Origin: Trichopria drosophilae | Lineage: Eukaryota; Arthropoda; Insecta; Hymenoptera; Diapriidae | Assembly (NCBI GenBank): GCA_030407085.1 | Contig: CM059584.1 | Span: forward strand, 60,093,501-60,157,500 | Direction: 5' to 3' | Length of the DNA: 64,000 bases | Shown here: positions 21,518 through 33,132 of the stretch, piece by piece | Layout of the letters: each line of letters begins with the position of its first letter | Numbering within the stretch: position 1 is the first letter of the stretch | Program-made: the position numbers and the translations under genes | The notes under the pieces: generated by a model | Seen by the model: the letters and a program-made list of their open reading frames with translations, nothing else | Databases searched by the model: none | Told to the model about the DNA's origin: nothing

Positions 21518-22345
21518 ACAGGGTGGCCGATTTATCTGAAGACATAGATATATCTCGAGAACTATGCACAGAATCAAAAAAGGTGTGCAATGAAAGTTGT
21601 TCGACACGAAGGGGGGCATCCAGTGATAATGAAATTGACCCCCTCCCCCACCTCCTGGGGGTGGGGTGGGGGAAAACAATAAAACTTAAATAGCAACCTA
21701 CAATTTTTATTGCAGATTTGGATTCTCCGGAAAAAAGTACACCAACTTGACCTAGGAGCTATTACATTGTGGTTCACATATGACTCTTTAGTGGACAAAA
21801 AGCGAAAGTAAAAAATCCCTAAAATTCGACGTCTTCAGAATTCACATCACATATGATAAATAATAGTAGTTTATTTTAAAAATACTATTCACTCCGAAAT
21901 GTTCGTTTTTCTTTGACTTTATATTATTTTTGTAATGTGTTTTCTAGCCGCTAAAATGGAAATTATCTGAAAAATATTCATATCAAAAATAGGTTTGTTT
22001 GTGTGTCAAAAATAGTATATTATGCTTTAAGGGAGGAAAGAGTGTGATCCCCGAGTGGAACGTTTGCTGCGCGAGCGTAGCGAGGGCAGCCCTCTCACGA
22101 GGTGCGCGCGCATTCCTCTCGTGAAGCATACGCTAGTTTTTTCCTGGCCGCATCCATTACTCCCGCGGGCAGCACTTTTCGTCTCACGAGAGTAATGAGA
22201 ACGAAGTGCGAACGAATCCCCGCGTATCGGATATGGAATACGGTAATTCTAACAAAGCCGGGAAAAAATACATTTAGCGTTAGTGTTTTTCTGTTTCCTT
22301 TGGGGTGCTTGTTTTACGTCAGTCCCCTTGCCTCTCACTGTTCAC

Positions 22346-22439
22346 TTACTTGAGTAAGTATTCGAAATGTTGACCTTCCACTTCAATGCATTTATTTATT
22401 CTTTCTTCAAATGACTTTATACAGGATAGTATCATATCT
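22346..22439 (-). pseudogene. Mariner-like transposase, C-terminal end (cut off by gypsy)
   Basis: Minus-strand codons directly left of the gypsy 5' LTR encode MILSCIKSFEERINKCIEVE and end GQHFEYLLK, followed by a stop. This is the usual C-terminus of the transposase whose remainder lies at 33133-34114. The reading frame joins across the 4-bp duplicated target (ATCT) without a shift, so the insertion was into a coding gene. Confidence 0.88.
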
Positions 22440-22785
22440 TGTGACAAAGTCACGATATTATCTAACGATAAAATTGCTAGAATGATAATTATACGTAAGC
22501 AATAATAATACGCGTCGTAAGAACGGCAAGTTCTCTCTCGGCAGTGGGAGCGAGAGGCATGCGAGTTGCGCCGGCCCGAGTAGTAGTAAGAGAAGGACGC
22601 TCGATCTCCCCCGTCGATCGCCGGTTTGTTGTGTCGGCGACGGCGTCTCCCATCGTGCGACGAAGAGGCGACGATCGGCGAGCTGAACACGCGTGTGTGT
22701 ATGTGTCCAGGCGCTACACACACTAGTCGGTATATTACGCACCAATGCACGATTCAAAATTGAAAGAAAATTAGCGAGAGAGGTG

Positions 22786-22821
22786 GAAAATCGTCATCGG
22801 TCAGTACCGATGACGATTTTC
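22786..22821. repeat. Perfect 16-bp hairpin in the LTR
   Basis: GAAAATCGTCATCGGT, loop CAGT, ACCGATGACGATTTTC. It is conserved unchanged in the 3' LTR at 32111-32146. It could be a transcript stem-loop or a dyad binding site. Confidence 0.85.
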
Positions 22822-23152
22822 AAATTTAGTATGTTCGTGACCGCGACTTGCGAACGATAGCGAGACGTCCGTGGTTTTTTTGTGGAGAGTACGAGTGGTA
22901 GAAAAGGGCTGTGGGGTAAGATAGTGAGAGAGAGAGAGAAGCAAAAAGAAGAGTGTTAGTGAGAGAGGAGAAAGAGACAGAGATAGGAGAGTAGCGAGAA
23001 GGAGAGAGACAGGAAGATAGAGCGAGAGAGAGAGAGAGAGATACAGGAAGAGGAAAAAGGAAGAAAAGGTAAGACGGCATAGCCGAAAAATTAAATGAAT
23101 GATAATCGTGATTTTTGGTGTCTGTTGGATGATTCAGATGAGTGATTGTTAG

Positions 23153-23655
23153 ACCGGAAGTGGCGAGTGATCAACGCAAAATCGAAAAATCGTATTTCTT
23201 AAGTAATGAGTAGATCGGAAGTAGTGATTCGAAGTCAAAAGATCGTTTTTTTATTCATGAGTGGATCGAGAGTGGCGAATGAGGGACTTGGAGACTAAAG
23301 ATCGTTTTTGTCGTTTAGTGAATTAATAGCGTAACAAGCAGACCGGAAGTGGCGAGTGAGGGACTTAAAATCGAACGATCGGGTTTTCTTTTTTTTTTTA
23401 CACAGATTATTAAATTACCGTGTCGGACCGGAAGTAGCGAGTGAGTTATCAAAAATCAAATAACGTTTTTTTTGTTATTTATTTAAATATTGAGACCGGA
23501 AATAGTGATAACAACGGATAAAATCATAAATTGTGTTTTGGGGAAATTAAGAAACCGGAAGTGAATGCGAGCAGTTGACGTGGGTTGCGAGGAAGATAGA
23601 GAGGAAGTTTGGGGAGGTGGTGTGGAAGGTAGGACCGGGAATTTCCACTTCCGGC
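23153..23655 (+). promoter_or_regulatory. Cluster of eight ETS-like ACCGGAAGT motifs in the LTR
   Basis: ACCGGAAGT or close variants at 23153, 23214 (ATCGGAAGT), 23265 (ATCGAGAGT), 23342, 23427, 23495 (ACCGGAAAT) and 23554, plus an inverted ACTTCCGGC at 23647. Five are also followed by GGCGAGTGA/GGCGAATGA or AGCGAGTGA, so the unit is longer than the core. The core equals the ETS/GABP-family consensus. Its spacing of 50-85 bases and its conservation in the 3' LTR suggest an enhancer, but binding is not shown. Confidence 0.55.
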
Positions 23656-23813
23656 AACGTGGGCCTAGGAAGATAACAGTCGGACCAGTTTAGCGGAAAC
23701 CGCATTTTTGGGTCGCGTCCTATAAATCAAAATTTTTTTGGTGCAACTGAGAATTTATATGTACATGTATATTTTTTTTGAAATTAAATAAAAGAAAATT
23801 CAACGTTACAAAA

Positions 23814-23831
23814 TGGCGACCGTGACAGGAC
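23814..23831 (+). promoter_or_regulatory. Gypsy primer-binding site
   Basis: TGGCGACCGTGACAGGAC starts three bases after the 5' LTR. A TGG start right after the LTR is the complement of a tRNA CCA end. The sequence resembles the tRNA-Arg-type site I recall from the mdg1/412 group of gypsy elements, but the tRNA assignment is from memory. Confidence 0.7.
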
Positions 23832-24460
23832 GCGGCTAGTGATTGGTCGTGACTGAAATTTAAATAATTAATCATATTTATTTATTAATTTTTATAATTA
23901 ATTGATTATTTTTTTTAATTATTTAATTTTTGTATTATGTAAATTTTTTTTAAAATTAATTTATATAATTAATTATTATTTTATTTATTATTAATTTTTA
24001 TAAATAATTCAATATTATTATTTATAATTATTTAAATTTTTATTTATTAATTAATGAGTACTTTATACTTTTTTTTTAATTGATAATTAATTATTTTTTT
24101 TATAAAGTGTGTAGCGAGAAGTGAGTAGAACGAGTGGGTGATAATAATTCTTTGATAATAGATAATATTTAAAAAAAAAAAAATTTTTTTTTGGTAATGT
24201 ATTTAGTATAAGTTTATGTGATATATATGTCAATGTAAAATGTATTTAATAACATTTCATGTATGTTAATAAATTTTAATTCACAGCTAGCGAGTAAGAG
24301 GGGGAAAGTAAAGTGAGAGGAAAGTAAAGTGGGAGAAAATAAAAGTAAATTCGAAATTTCAAAAGGAAAGGGGGTATAGTCAGTAGAATCGCATGTGGTT
24401 GATAGAGGGCAGAGTAATTCGAATTGTGTCGTGGAAAAGGAAGGAGTAGGAGTAAACAAA
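23832..24460 (+). other. Gypsy leader
   Basis: About 630 bases of very AT-rich untranslated leader (long T- and A-runs at 23880-24240) before gag. Packaging or translation signals may be here; none is recognised. Confidence 0.5.
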
Positions 24461-26974
24461 ATGGCGACTGAGGTGAGTGAGCACTCAGTGCGAATGAGGG
24501 CGCTGGGGCGGGATTCGAGAGATGTGTGGTTAATTAAAAATACAATAAATAAATTAAATCTTTCGGGGGTGGAGGAACAGTTAGAGAGGCACCGCCTTAG
24601 TAGAAAAGGACCCGAGAAAATTTTGCGAGATCGGTTGTTGCGAGTGGAGTTACGGATTTTTGACGACTCCCTGGATGTCCCATGGTAGCCCGATTGGGAT
24701 GAGAGGGGGGATGAGATACCGGTTACAGCGATTTCACATCTGATGGACGAATCAGAAGAAGATTCGGTACAACGGTATCAACGAAAACCCCGAGGTAGGC
24801 CCAAAAAGGTTCAAGAGGTGTTGGAGAGGGAAGAAGAAGATCGGGAGAGTCTGGGTGAAGCGGCGGGTGGTACCGAATTCGGTTATACGACGTTGATGGG
24901 GGATGGTTTGGGGTCCAATGAGCCCAACATAGCGGTTAGTTCGGTGGCCATCACTATCCCTACTACCACATTAGCGAAGACTACGGTGGTTATTACCACC
25001 AGCCATACTTCGGGTGGGATCATAGGTGGCGCGCGGTCCCGAATGAGTAGCGAGGTGCAGTCTAGCGCGTTTTGGTGGGGTCGGAATTGTGCAGAACAAG
25101 GGCTCCCAGGAGGTCCGCCACTGCAATGCATAAATTCAGATATTTCTGTTCCACCCAGAAAATCGGCGTATTTCGCGAACTCTAAATTAGGAATAGAGAC
25201 CAATCAACTTGGTAGAATAGAGCGAGAAAGACGGTCAGTCTCCTGGGAAAAATATCCAAGGGGCGGAGGTCGGAGAATAGATGCTCCACGTGATTGCGAG
25301 AGAGGGAGAGGGGGTAATGGACTGGTTCCACGGTTCCGAGAAGTAGTACCGGAGCGAGAAAATAATACAAATAGGTATTATGGTAGAGAGGACAATCATG
25401 ACTATTATCGGGATCATGAAGAAGTGTCAGACCGACGGAGTGTAGCGAGTAGTGGGGGGTCAACGCGAAGCAGTGTTCGAAGGAGGAGGCTGTTGATGGA
25501 CTACGAATATTCTAGCGATAGTGAGGATGAAGCTAGGGAACGAATAGTCCGTCATCAACGTAGGGATAGAGAGGTGGGCCGTGAGTTGCGATGTACCAAA
25601 ACGTTACGAGAGTGGGGATTGAAGTTCGCTGGAGAAGAGAAGGAATCGGCGGAAGAGTTTCTGTCGCGGTTAGAGGATTGTAGGGAACAATCCGGATTCG
25701 ACGACCGAGATCTTTTTCGAGCGATTCCAGCTATTTTATATCGTGGGGCGAGTAGGTGGTATCGGACGGCTCATTTAGATTTCCGAACGTGGCGAGATTT
25801 CGCGAAGGCGTTTCGGAAGTTTTTCATTGGCGAAATAAATGAGGAGGATTTAGAGGACGAGTTGAAAAATCGAACTCAAGGAAAAAGGGAGTCGATTGGT
25901 CAATTCGTCTCTTGTTTCCGACACATCGTGAGCCATTTCAGAAGGCCCCCGTCAAGAGATAAACAACTGCGGATCGTTTTCCGGAATCTCACGCCTGAAT
26001 ATCGGGCCTATTTAGCCGAAAAAGAGATTACCGATTTTGCGAGTTTGGAGAAATGGGGTGGGCGGTTTGAGAAATTGAAAGAGATGGATCGCCGATATCG
26101 CGAACCTCCTACCAAGGATAAAACTAGATTGCCTGGTAGTGCCTACGTGCGTACGACGTCCACGTTGCGAGTCTCTGCTCTGGATGAGGAAGATGGTCGG
26201 GAGGTGAAGAAGATTGCGAGTGTGGTAGTTGCGGAACCGCGGTCGACCCAAGGGATGCTGGCGCCGAAAAACCAGCCGAAAAGGGGGAAAAAGGAAAGTT
26301 ACCCAAAACTCAGACCCCCGTCCCCAGACACTGTTGACGTGCAGGTGGCCGAGGAAGTAGGCCCGGGTCGAGGCCAGAGAACTTCTGGGCAATGGAAGGA
26401 TGTCCCTCGGTTCCAGCCGGCCACCACGGGTCTGAATAATGCAAGAGCGGTATCGAGGCCCATAGGACCGTTGGTTCAATACTCTCAAAGAGTTGAAACC
26501 CCGAGTTATGGGCCAACACCTAATCGGAGGTCCTGGTCTAACGGTCCGGGGGCAGGACAGTCGTGAAGGGAGTCACGAGAATTTCCGAACGGGCCAGGAA
26601 ATTCGGCAATGGTCGGGGCTTGTTTCCATTGCCAGATGGTGGGACATAGAGCTGCGGCATGTCCTAGACGGCCATGTTTCACATGCCAGCAACCTGGGCA
26701 TCGAGCCTCTCAGTGCCCTAATCGAAAATGCTTCGGATGCCAGCAGACTGGACATATAATATTAAATTGTCCTAACTGCAGGAGTGAATTCCCTACTCCG
26801 TGGAGGGGGGCGTCAGGTCCTTCCCCTACGGTGGAGCGGTGTCAGGTATGCGGGACAGAAGGGAATCCGTTCCAAACCTGCCCGACATGCGCTCCACTGC
26901 GACAACAGTGGGGAAACGCGAGGGCCGAAGAGTGCAGGAACCCCGCGTCCTCCCCGGCCGATCAACAGGGGTAG
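24461..26974 (+). pseudogene. Gypsy Gag with two in-frame stops
   Basis: One frame runs from ATG 24461 (context ACAAAATGGCG) to a TAG ending at 26974, interrupted by TAG 24686-24688 and TGA 26567-26569. The first 75 codons (LNLSGVEEQLERHRL, with GPEKILRDRLL) resemble a SAP-type helical DNA-binding segment. Residues about 380-530 hold the retrotransposon capsid region: YRGASRWYRT, FAKAFRKFF and RESIGQFVSCFRHIVSHFRR. After the TGA come three CCHC zinc knuckles (CFHCQMVGHRAAAC, CFTCQQPGHRASQC, CFGCQQTGHIILNC) and then a C-x2-C ... C-x2-C pair. Gag would form the particle and bind RNA. Each stop could derive from a Gln or Arg codon by one C-to-T change. The tail overlaps pol by about 175 bases in the +1/-1 relation used for ribosomal frameshifting. 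Confidence 0.88.
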
Positions 26975-29900
26975 TTATCGAGGAGTTGTTGGTGCCAGTA
27001 GAAGTTGAAGAGGGGATAGCGAGTGAAGTAAATGATGAGGTGAAACTAGCGAGTTCAAATGGTGTGAGACCCTCTCCGGAAGAACAAAACCAGCAACATG
27101 AAGGTAGAGTTCAGCAAACGGTAAAGTTATTGATGGGGAGGGGGAATAATAGGTTGGAGAGTAGAGAGATAGTGAGATGGGGTGAAGTGGAGGAAATAGC
27201 TGCGGTAGAAAGTCGTTGTTTTGTCGAGATCGAAATAGGCGGGTACCCATTTGTTGCGATGCATGATAGCGGGGCAATGGTCTCCATTGTAGGTCCTCGG
27301 GTAGTGGAGAAATTCAGAGATAGACTTAAACCGACGAAATCGACAATGCGAAGTGTGTCAGGGGAAGTAAGTCCGTTTCTGGGAGTGTTAGTTGTGCAGA
27401 TGGAGATTGATGGTAATACTCAACAAGTTGAGTTTAGAGCTACGGAAAGGATCACCTCAGATATCATATTAGGGATGGATTTCGCGAGCGTGTTTGACTT
27501 AGATGTGCGACAAGGGCGACGGCAGTGGCGAGTGTTTGAGGGTCCCTGGCATACCTTTATCGAACGACCCACCGGGCAACCCACAATTCATGCGGAGTGC
27601 GCCGGAATTAGCGAGTTGGATGATTATCAAGAGAAGAGGGTAGTCGAGTTAGTTGCGAGTATCATGAAAGGGAGTGAGAAAACCGCCGGGCTAACTCCTC
27701 TAACGGAGCATCATGTCAAAGTGGAGGAAGCGACACCGATTAAGCATCGACCACGTCGTATGTCCCCCATAATGTTGCAAAAAGCACAACAGGAGGTGAG
27801 AGAGTTAGCGGAGAAAGGGGTTATCGAAAGATCCTCGAGTGATTGGAGTAGCGCGCCGGTGATAGTGAAGAAAAGTGATGGGTCGATCCGGATGTGCATC
27901 GATTATCGGGATTTGAATGCAGTCACCCGAAAAGATGCATATCCGATTCCTAACATGGATTCGATCTTGGACAAATTGCGACGGGCTCGATATTTGTCAA
28001 AGATCGACCTAAAGCAGGCATACTACCAAATTCCAGTGGATCCGGAAAGCCGGAAGTATACAGCTTTTGCGGTTCCAGGGTCGGGCCTGTGGCAATTCGT
28101 CCGGATGCCGTTTGGTTTGACGAATGCTCCGATGACGTTTCAACGTCTGGTTGACGCCCTGTTCGGACCAGAATTCGAACCACACATTTTCGGATATCTG
28201 GATGATATTATAATTGCGACAGAGGATTTTGAGGAACATTTGCGGTGGTTGGAGTTGGTGTTGCGGAAGTTAGTCCAGGCGGGACTACAAATTAACGAGG
28301 AGAAGTGTGAGTTCGGGTGTTCGCGAGTTACCTATTTGGGTTTTGTCTTAGATAGTGAGGGGTTGCGACCAGACGTTGAGAAATTAAAACCTATTATAGA
28401 GTATCCCGCTCCTCAAACGGTGAAACAATTACGTCGATTTTTGGGAATGGTAGGATGGTACTCTCGGTTCTTAGAGAAAGACGCGGAGACCAAAGTACCG
28501 CTCGTAAAATTGTTGCGAAAGGGGCAGCCATGGAGTTGGGGAGATGAACAAGAGGGAGCGTTTCAGGTTTTAAAGAAACAGCTGATATCCGCCCCTGTGT
28601 TAGCTCGCTCGGATTTCAGTAAGCCTTTTACGATTCAATGCGACGCTAGCGGGGTAGCATTGGGGGCAGTATTGACCCAAGAACATGAGGACGGGGAACA
28701 TCCGATATTATTTGCGAGTAAGGTGTTAAGCCCTGCAGAAAGAAATTACTCCACTTCGGAACGTGAATGTCTAGCGGTATTATGGGCAATTAGGAAGTTG
28801 CGTCCGTATGTGGAAGGATATGAGTTCACGGTAATTACGGACCATAAAGCTCTGACCTGGTTACAAACTCGTCCGGAACCCACAGGCCGCCTAGCCCGTT
28901 GGGCGCTGGAATTACAGCAATGGAACTGTAAGATAAAGCACCGCAAGGGGGCGTGGCACTGCGTTCCGGATGCGTTATCGCGTATGCAGGAACAGGATGA
29001 CGAGAGTATCGCAGCCTTTGAGAGTATAGAGGATGAGGCGTATATAACGTTGCGAGATGAAGTTGTAGCACACCCGGCCAAGTACCAGGGTTGGCGAGTT
29101 GAAGGACATTTATTATACCGTTGGCGATGTTGCGAGTTACTGGATCCGATAGAGTGGGAAGAGGAAGGATGGAAGTTGGTTGTGCCTAAAGAATACCGGA
29201 CTAGGGTGATGGACGAAGCCCACAGAGAGGTTTCCTCCGGTCACCTTGGAATGGAGAAAACGTACGATAGAGTGATTCGGGAATATTACTGGAAAGGCGT
29301 TTGGTATGACGTGTATAATTACGTCAAACAATGTGAGGAGTGCCAACGGTATAAGGTGTCCCAGTCGGGTACACAGGGATTGATGGGTAAACGAATCGTG
29401 GAGCGACCGTGGTCGGTGGTCGCCGCTGACATGATGGAATTTCCGCCGAGCAAATTGCAGAACAAATACCTGTTGGTATTCCAGGATTTATTTACCCGCT
29501 GGGTCGAATTAAAACCACTGCGTACAGCAGATGGAAAGGCGGTAGCGAGAGCACTAGAGGAGTTAATAGTGTTTCGATGGGAGACTCCAGAATTCCTTCT
29601 CACCGATAATGGTAAGGAATTTGATAATAAAACCGTCCGGGCCGTCCTAGATGAGTTCGGGATACGGCATGTCACCACGCCACCGTATCACCCTCAAGCA
29701 AATCCAGTGGAAAGGAGTAACAGGGTTCTTAAAACCATGATAGCGACTTATGTGAAACAGGATCATAGGGATTGGGATAAGCACCTCCACGAGTTTAGGC
29801 ATGCCGTAAACACGGCTACTCAATCCACTACCAAAGTGTCTCCAGCATTCTTAAATTTTGGACGACACCCACGTCCAGTGAAAAGCTTGCGCCGAGCAGT

Positions 29901-30414
29901 AGAAGGAGTCACGCTGAAATTGCAGTTAGACCCCGAGGTTTGGATAGATAGGGTGAAGAGACTGGATGAGTTGCGAGACTTGGTGAGTAGAAACATAGAT
30001 AGCGAGCGAGCAAGACAGGAAAGAGCGTATAATCGGGGTAAAAGGGTAGCGACCTTCTAAGTAGGCGATCAAGTTATGCGACGCACTCATTTCCTTTCGA
30101 ATGCAGCCCAAAGGTTCTCGGCTAAGCTGGCCCCCAAATATGAGGGACTATTCCTTATAGCCGCGGCCCTATCCCCTACTGTCTACCGTCTGGAGATGAG
30201 AGATAGTCGCATTAACAACAAGGTTCACGTTTCGGATTTAAAGCGGTATATCCCTCCGCGAAATAACCCTGTTATTCTATTATATGTGATTTACGTGCTG
30301 TCCAGAACCTGTGTCGTCTGTGTCGTCCATTATAAAGAAATAACGAATGCATGCGAAGTAAAGGTTTTTGTTATAGATGGATCTGACGATATTAAACGGT
30401 TCTTGGGCAGATGA
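26800..30414 (+). pseudogene. Gypsy Pol: protease, RT, RNase H, integrase
   Basis: Open from 26800 to a TAA at 30058-30060 (1086 codons); the same frame continues to 30414. Protease: MHDSGAMVSIVG with Asp at about residue 156. RT: SKIDLKQAYYQIPVD, FGLTNAPMTFQRLVDALF and YLDD at about 466-469. RNase H: FTIQCDASGVALGAVL with Asp near 615, YSTSERECLAVLWAI and TDHKAL. Integrase: HHCC finger (H-x3-SSGHLGMEKT ... C-x2-C) and a D, D, E triad near 877, 936 and 971. After the TAA, VGDQVMRRTHF and APKYEGLFLI form the GPY/F-type C-terminal module. The stop therefore removes only the integrase tail; TAA could come from CAA. The frame is -1 to gag. The product would cut, copy and integrate the element. 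Confidence 0.93.
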
Positions 30415-31542
30415 GTCAGAGGAAGAATGGGTGAGAGAGATGCAGAGAGTGGCTCTGGAAAACCCTGATGAGGCAGCCCAACAAAGCGAGGCGGCCGTCC
30501 AAGAGCTGACTACTATTCTGGCAGAAATAGCGACGCGAAGTGAGCCCGAGGGAGAGGTGGCGGAGGCGGTGTATACCGAACCGGAGATTCCGCCGGAGTT
30601 GGAGGCGGAACTAGCACAGCAAAGGGAAGTGGAAGAACTGGACACGCGACCCGATGGTGTGGTCACGGGAAGGCCCATCACCAGGGGAATAGGCCCGGCG
30701 GATTTGCCACTGGAGGAGTTATGGAGGGAGGAGGTGGATCCGGACACGCCGCCTCGTCGTCGGCCGCGCCGTAGGTCGCGGTATAACCCCCGCCGACAGT
30801 GGACGGCGGATGATTATGTGGCGGGTCCCGCTCCTCCTTCATCCCCCCCCCCCCGGAGACTCCCCGGGGACAAACCCCCACCGGACCTCGAATTAGGTCC
30901 ATTGTAGTGTTGCCTCCTACTCCGGCGGTCTCGCCAACGGTCCCACCCAGTACAGCACTCCGCGTGCCATCATCGGCCAGGATATCTCCCAGAAGGGAAA
31001 ACGCGCCGAAACGTGAGGGGGCCATGTTCGGGGGCCTTTGCCCCATCTACTTTGACCCGCGGGTGGATCCCCCTAGGTACGTCTGCTTTAACTGTTGGCA
31101 GGGGGGGCATGTTCGGCGGGATTGTCGCCGGGCCCAGAGGGCAAGATATTGCCATAACTGTGGTCGACGTGGCGAAGATCTCCGTTCTTGCCCCCGCTGC
31201 GCCGCCCCGCACCTTGCATTCCTTAGGGAATTAAGTGCGAGGGCGACACCAGTGGAAGCCGAGGTACCGAGGGATCCATCAGGGGTTCGGGATCGAGAAC
31301 GCCGCGGAGGTCGACAAAGTCGACAAGCTGAACCACGCGGGCTCGATGATGGTACGCGGAATGAGAGTAGTCGAGAGAGATCCCCTCAACTTCCACGGGA
31401 CAACAGCCGGTTACGGGAGACCCTCGAGCTGTTGGACCGGATTCGGCACTTGCCCGCAGACACCCAGGCACTAATTGTTCGGTCTGTGTTCGGGGGTACC
31501 CCCTCCCGACCACTCACCGAACTGGGAGAGGGGTCCCGATAA
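30377..31542 (+). CDS. Third gypsy frame (env position): zinc-knuckle protein
   Basis: Two frames that look like one gene shifted at a run of 12 C (30843-30854). The first part, from the frame at 30377 (first plausible ATG 30377), is acidic for about 100 residues (ESEEEWVREMQ, EGEVAEAVYTEPEIPPELEA). An Arg-rich stretch (PPRRRPRRRSRYNPRRQ) and a Pro run follow. In the next frame come C-x2-C-x4-H-x4-C (CFNCWQGGHVRRDC) and a second C-x2-C ... C-x2-C block, an Arg/Ser/Glu-rich segment, and a Leu-rich helical end (ETLELLDRIRHLPADTQALI). No signal peptide or membrane helix is visible, so it is not an envelope protein. It resembles a Gag-like RNA-binding protein. The function is unknown; stop at 31540-31542. 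Confidence 0.6.
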
Positions 31543-31763
31543 GTGTCGAATTGGGAGGAGGGGGGGGGGAGGAAGATTAGCGAGATAGTGGAGAGGAAGA
31601 TTAGCGAGACAGTGGGGAGAGAGATTAGCGAGAAGAGTAGTAAGAAGGAGGATGTGGCGAGCGACGAGACAGAAGAGAAAATAGCAGAGTACTGGAAGGT
31701 GAGTCGTGGAACGTGAATAATAAACGAAATATCCAAGGGATATTCCGGTTTAAGGGAGGGGAT
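31543..31763 (+). promoter_or_regulatory. 3' leader with 24-bp repeats and polypurine tract
   Basis: A tandem unit 'GGAAGATTAGCGAGA' with AGTGGGGAGA-type linkers occurs about three times at 31569-31645. The polypurine tract AAGGGAGGGGA (31752-31762) directly precedes the 3' LTR and would prime plus-strand DNA synthesis. Confidence 0.7.
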
Positions 31764-33132
31764 TGTGACAAAGTCACGATATTATCTAACGATAAAATTG
31801 CTAGAATGATAATTATACGTAAGCAATAATAATACGCGTCGTAAGAACGGCAAGTTCTCTCTCGGCAGTGGGAGCGAGAGGCATGCGAGTTGCGCCGGCC
31901 CGAGTAGTAGTAAGAGAAGGACGCTCGATCTCCCCCGTCGATCGCCGGTTTGTTGTGTCGGCGACGGCGTCTCCCATCGTGCGACGAAGAGGCGACGATC
32001 GGCGAGCTGAACACGCGTGTGTGTATGTGTCCAGGCGCTACACACACTAGCGCGGTATATTACGCACCAATGCACGATTCAAAATTGAAAGAAAATTAGC
32101 GAGAGAGGTGGAAAATCGTCATCGGTCAGTACCGATGACGATTTTCTAATTTAGTATGTTCGTGACCGCAACTTGCGAACGATAGCGAGACGTCCGTGGT
32201 TTTTTTGTGGCGAGTACGAGTGGTAGAAAAGGGCTGTGGGGTAAGATAGTGAGAGAGAGAGAGAAGCAAAAAGAAGAGTGTTAGTGAGAGAGGAGAAAGA
32301 GACAGAGATAGGAGAGTAGCGAGAAGGAGAGAGACAGGAAGATAGAGCGAGAGAGAGAGAGAGAGATACAGGAAGAGGAAAAAGGAAGAAAAGGTAAGAC
32401 GGCATAGCCGAAAAATTAAATGAATGATAATCGTGATTTTTGGTGTCTGTTGGATGATTCAGATGAGTGATTGTTAGACCGGAAGTGGCGAGTGATCAAC
32501 GCAAAATCGAAAAATCGTATTTCTTAAGTAATGAGTAGATCGGAAGTAGTGATTCGAAGTCAAAAGATCGTTTTTTTATTCATGAGTGGATCGAGAGTGG
32601 CGAATGAGGGACTTGGAGACTAAAGATCGTTTTTGTCGTTTAGTGAATTAATAGCGTAACAAGCAGACCGGAAGTGGCGAGTGAGGGACTTAAAATCGAA
32701 CGATCGGGTTTTCTTTTTTTGACACTGATTATTAAATTACCGTGTCGGACCGGAAGTAGCGAGTGAGTTATCAAAAATCAAATAACGTTTTTTTTGTTAT
32801 TTATTTAAATAATGAGACCGGAAATAGTGATAACAACCGATAAAATCATAAATTGTGTTTTGGGGAAATTAAGAAACCGGAAGTGAATGCGAGCAGTTGA
32901 CGTGGGTTGCGAGGAAGATAGAGAGGAAGTTTGGGGAGGTGGTGTGGAAGGTAGGACCGGGAATTTCCACTTCCGGCAACGTGGGCCTAGGAAGATAACA
33001 GTCGGACCAGTTTAGCGGAAACCGCATTTTTGGGTCGCGTCCTATAAATAAAAATTTTTTTGGTGCAACTGAGAATTTATATGTACATATATATTTTTTT
33101 TGAAATTAAATAAAAGAAAATTCAACGTTACA
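31764..33132 (+). repeat. Gypsy 3' LTR
   Basis: Copy of 22440-23810. Differences seen by eye include TAGTCGGTA against TAGCGCGGTA, a T-run/ACACAG change near 32720, and single substitutions near 32147, 32169, 32211, 32812 and 33050. The hairpin and ETS-like motifs are kept. Confidence 0.95.

Larger units (their letters stand above)
22440..23810 (+). repeat. Gypsy 5' LTR
   Basis: 1371 bases, TGTGAC...TTACA. It contains a 16-bp perfect hairpin (22786-22821), a GA-rich stretch (22925-23060) and a series of ACCGGAAGT-like motifs (23153-23655). It also has AT-rich 3' sequence with possible poly(A) signal AATAAAA at about 23787. The frames on its minus strand, rich in Ser/Leu or Arg, are by-products. 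The same sequence is repeated at 31764-33132. Confidence 0.95.
22440..33132 (+). mobile_element. Ty3/gypsy LTR retrotransposon, near-complete
   Basis: Two LTRs of about 1.37 kb (22440-23810 and 31764-33132) begin TGTGACAAAG and end AACGTTACA. They are flanked by the 4-bp duplication ATCT (22436-22439 and 33133-33136). Internal order: primer-binding site, gag, pol (protease, RT, RNase H, integrase) in the -1 frame relative to gag, a third frame with zinc knuckles, and a polypurine tract. The PR-RT-RH-IN order assigns it to Ty3/gypsy. The LTRs differ by roughly ten substitutions and a few indels, about 99% identity by eye, so the insertion is recent. Three in-frame stops (24686, 26567, 30058) and a C12-tract frame change make it probably non-autonomous. 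Confidence 0.95.

Noticed and set aside
22346..23080. Minus-strand LTR frames rich in Ser/Leu/Arg (repeated at 31625-32405)
   Set aside because: They occur identically in both LTRs, run antisense to the element and show low-complexity composition. Only the last ~30 codons at 22346-22439 are real transposase.
25182..29678. Numerous 60-158-codon minus-strand frames across the gypsy coding region
   Set aside because: They are antisense shadows of gag and pol with no motifs of their own.
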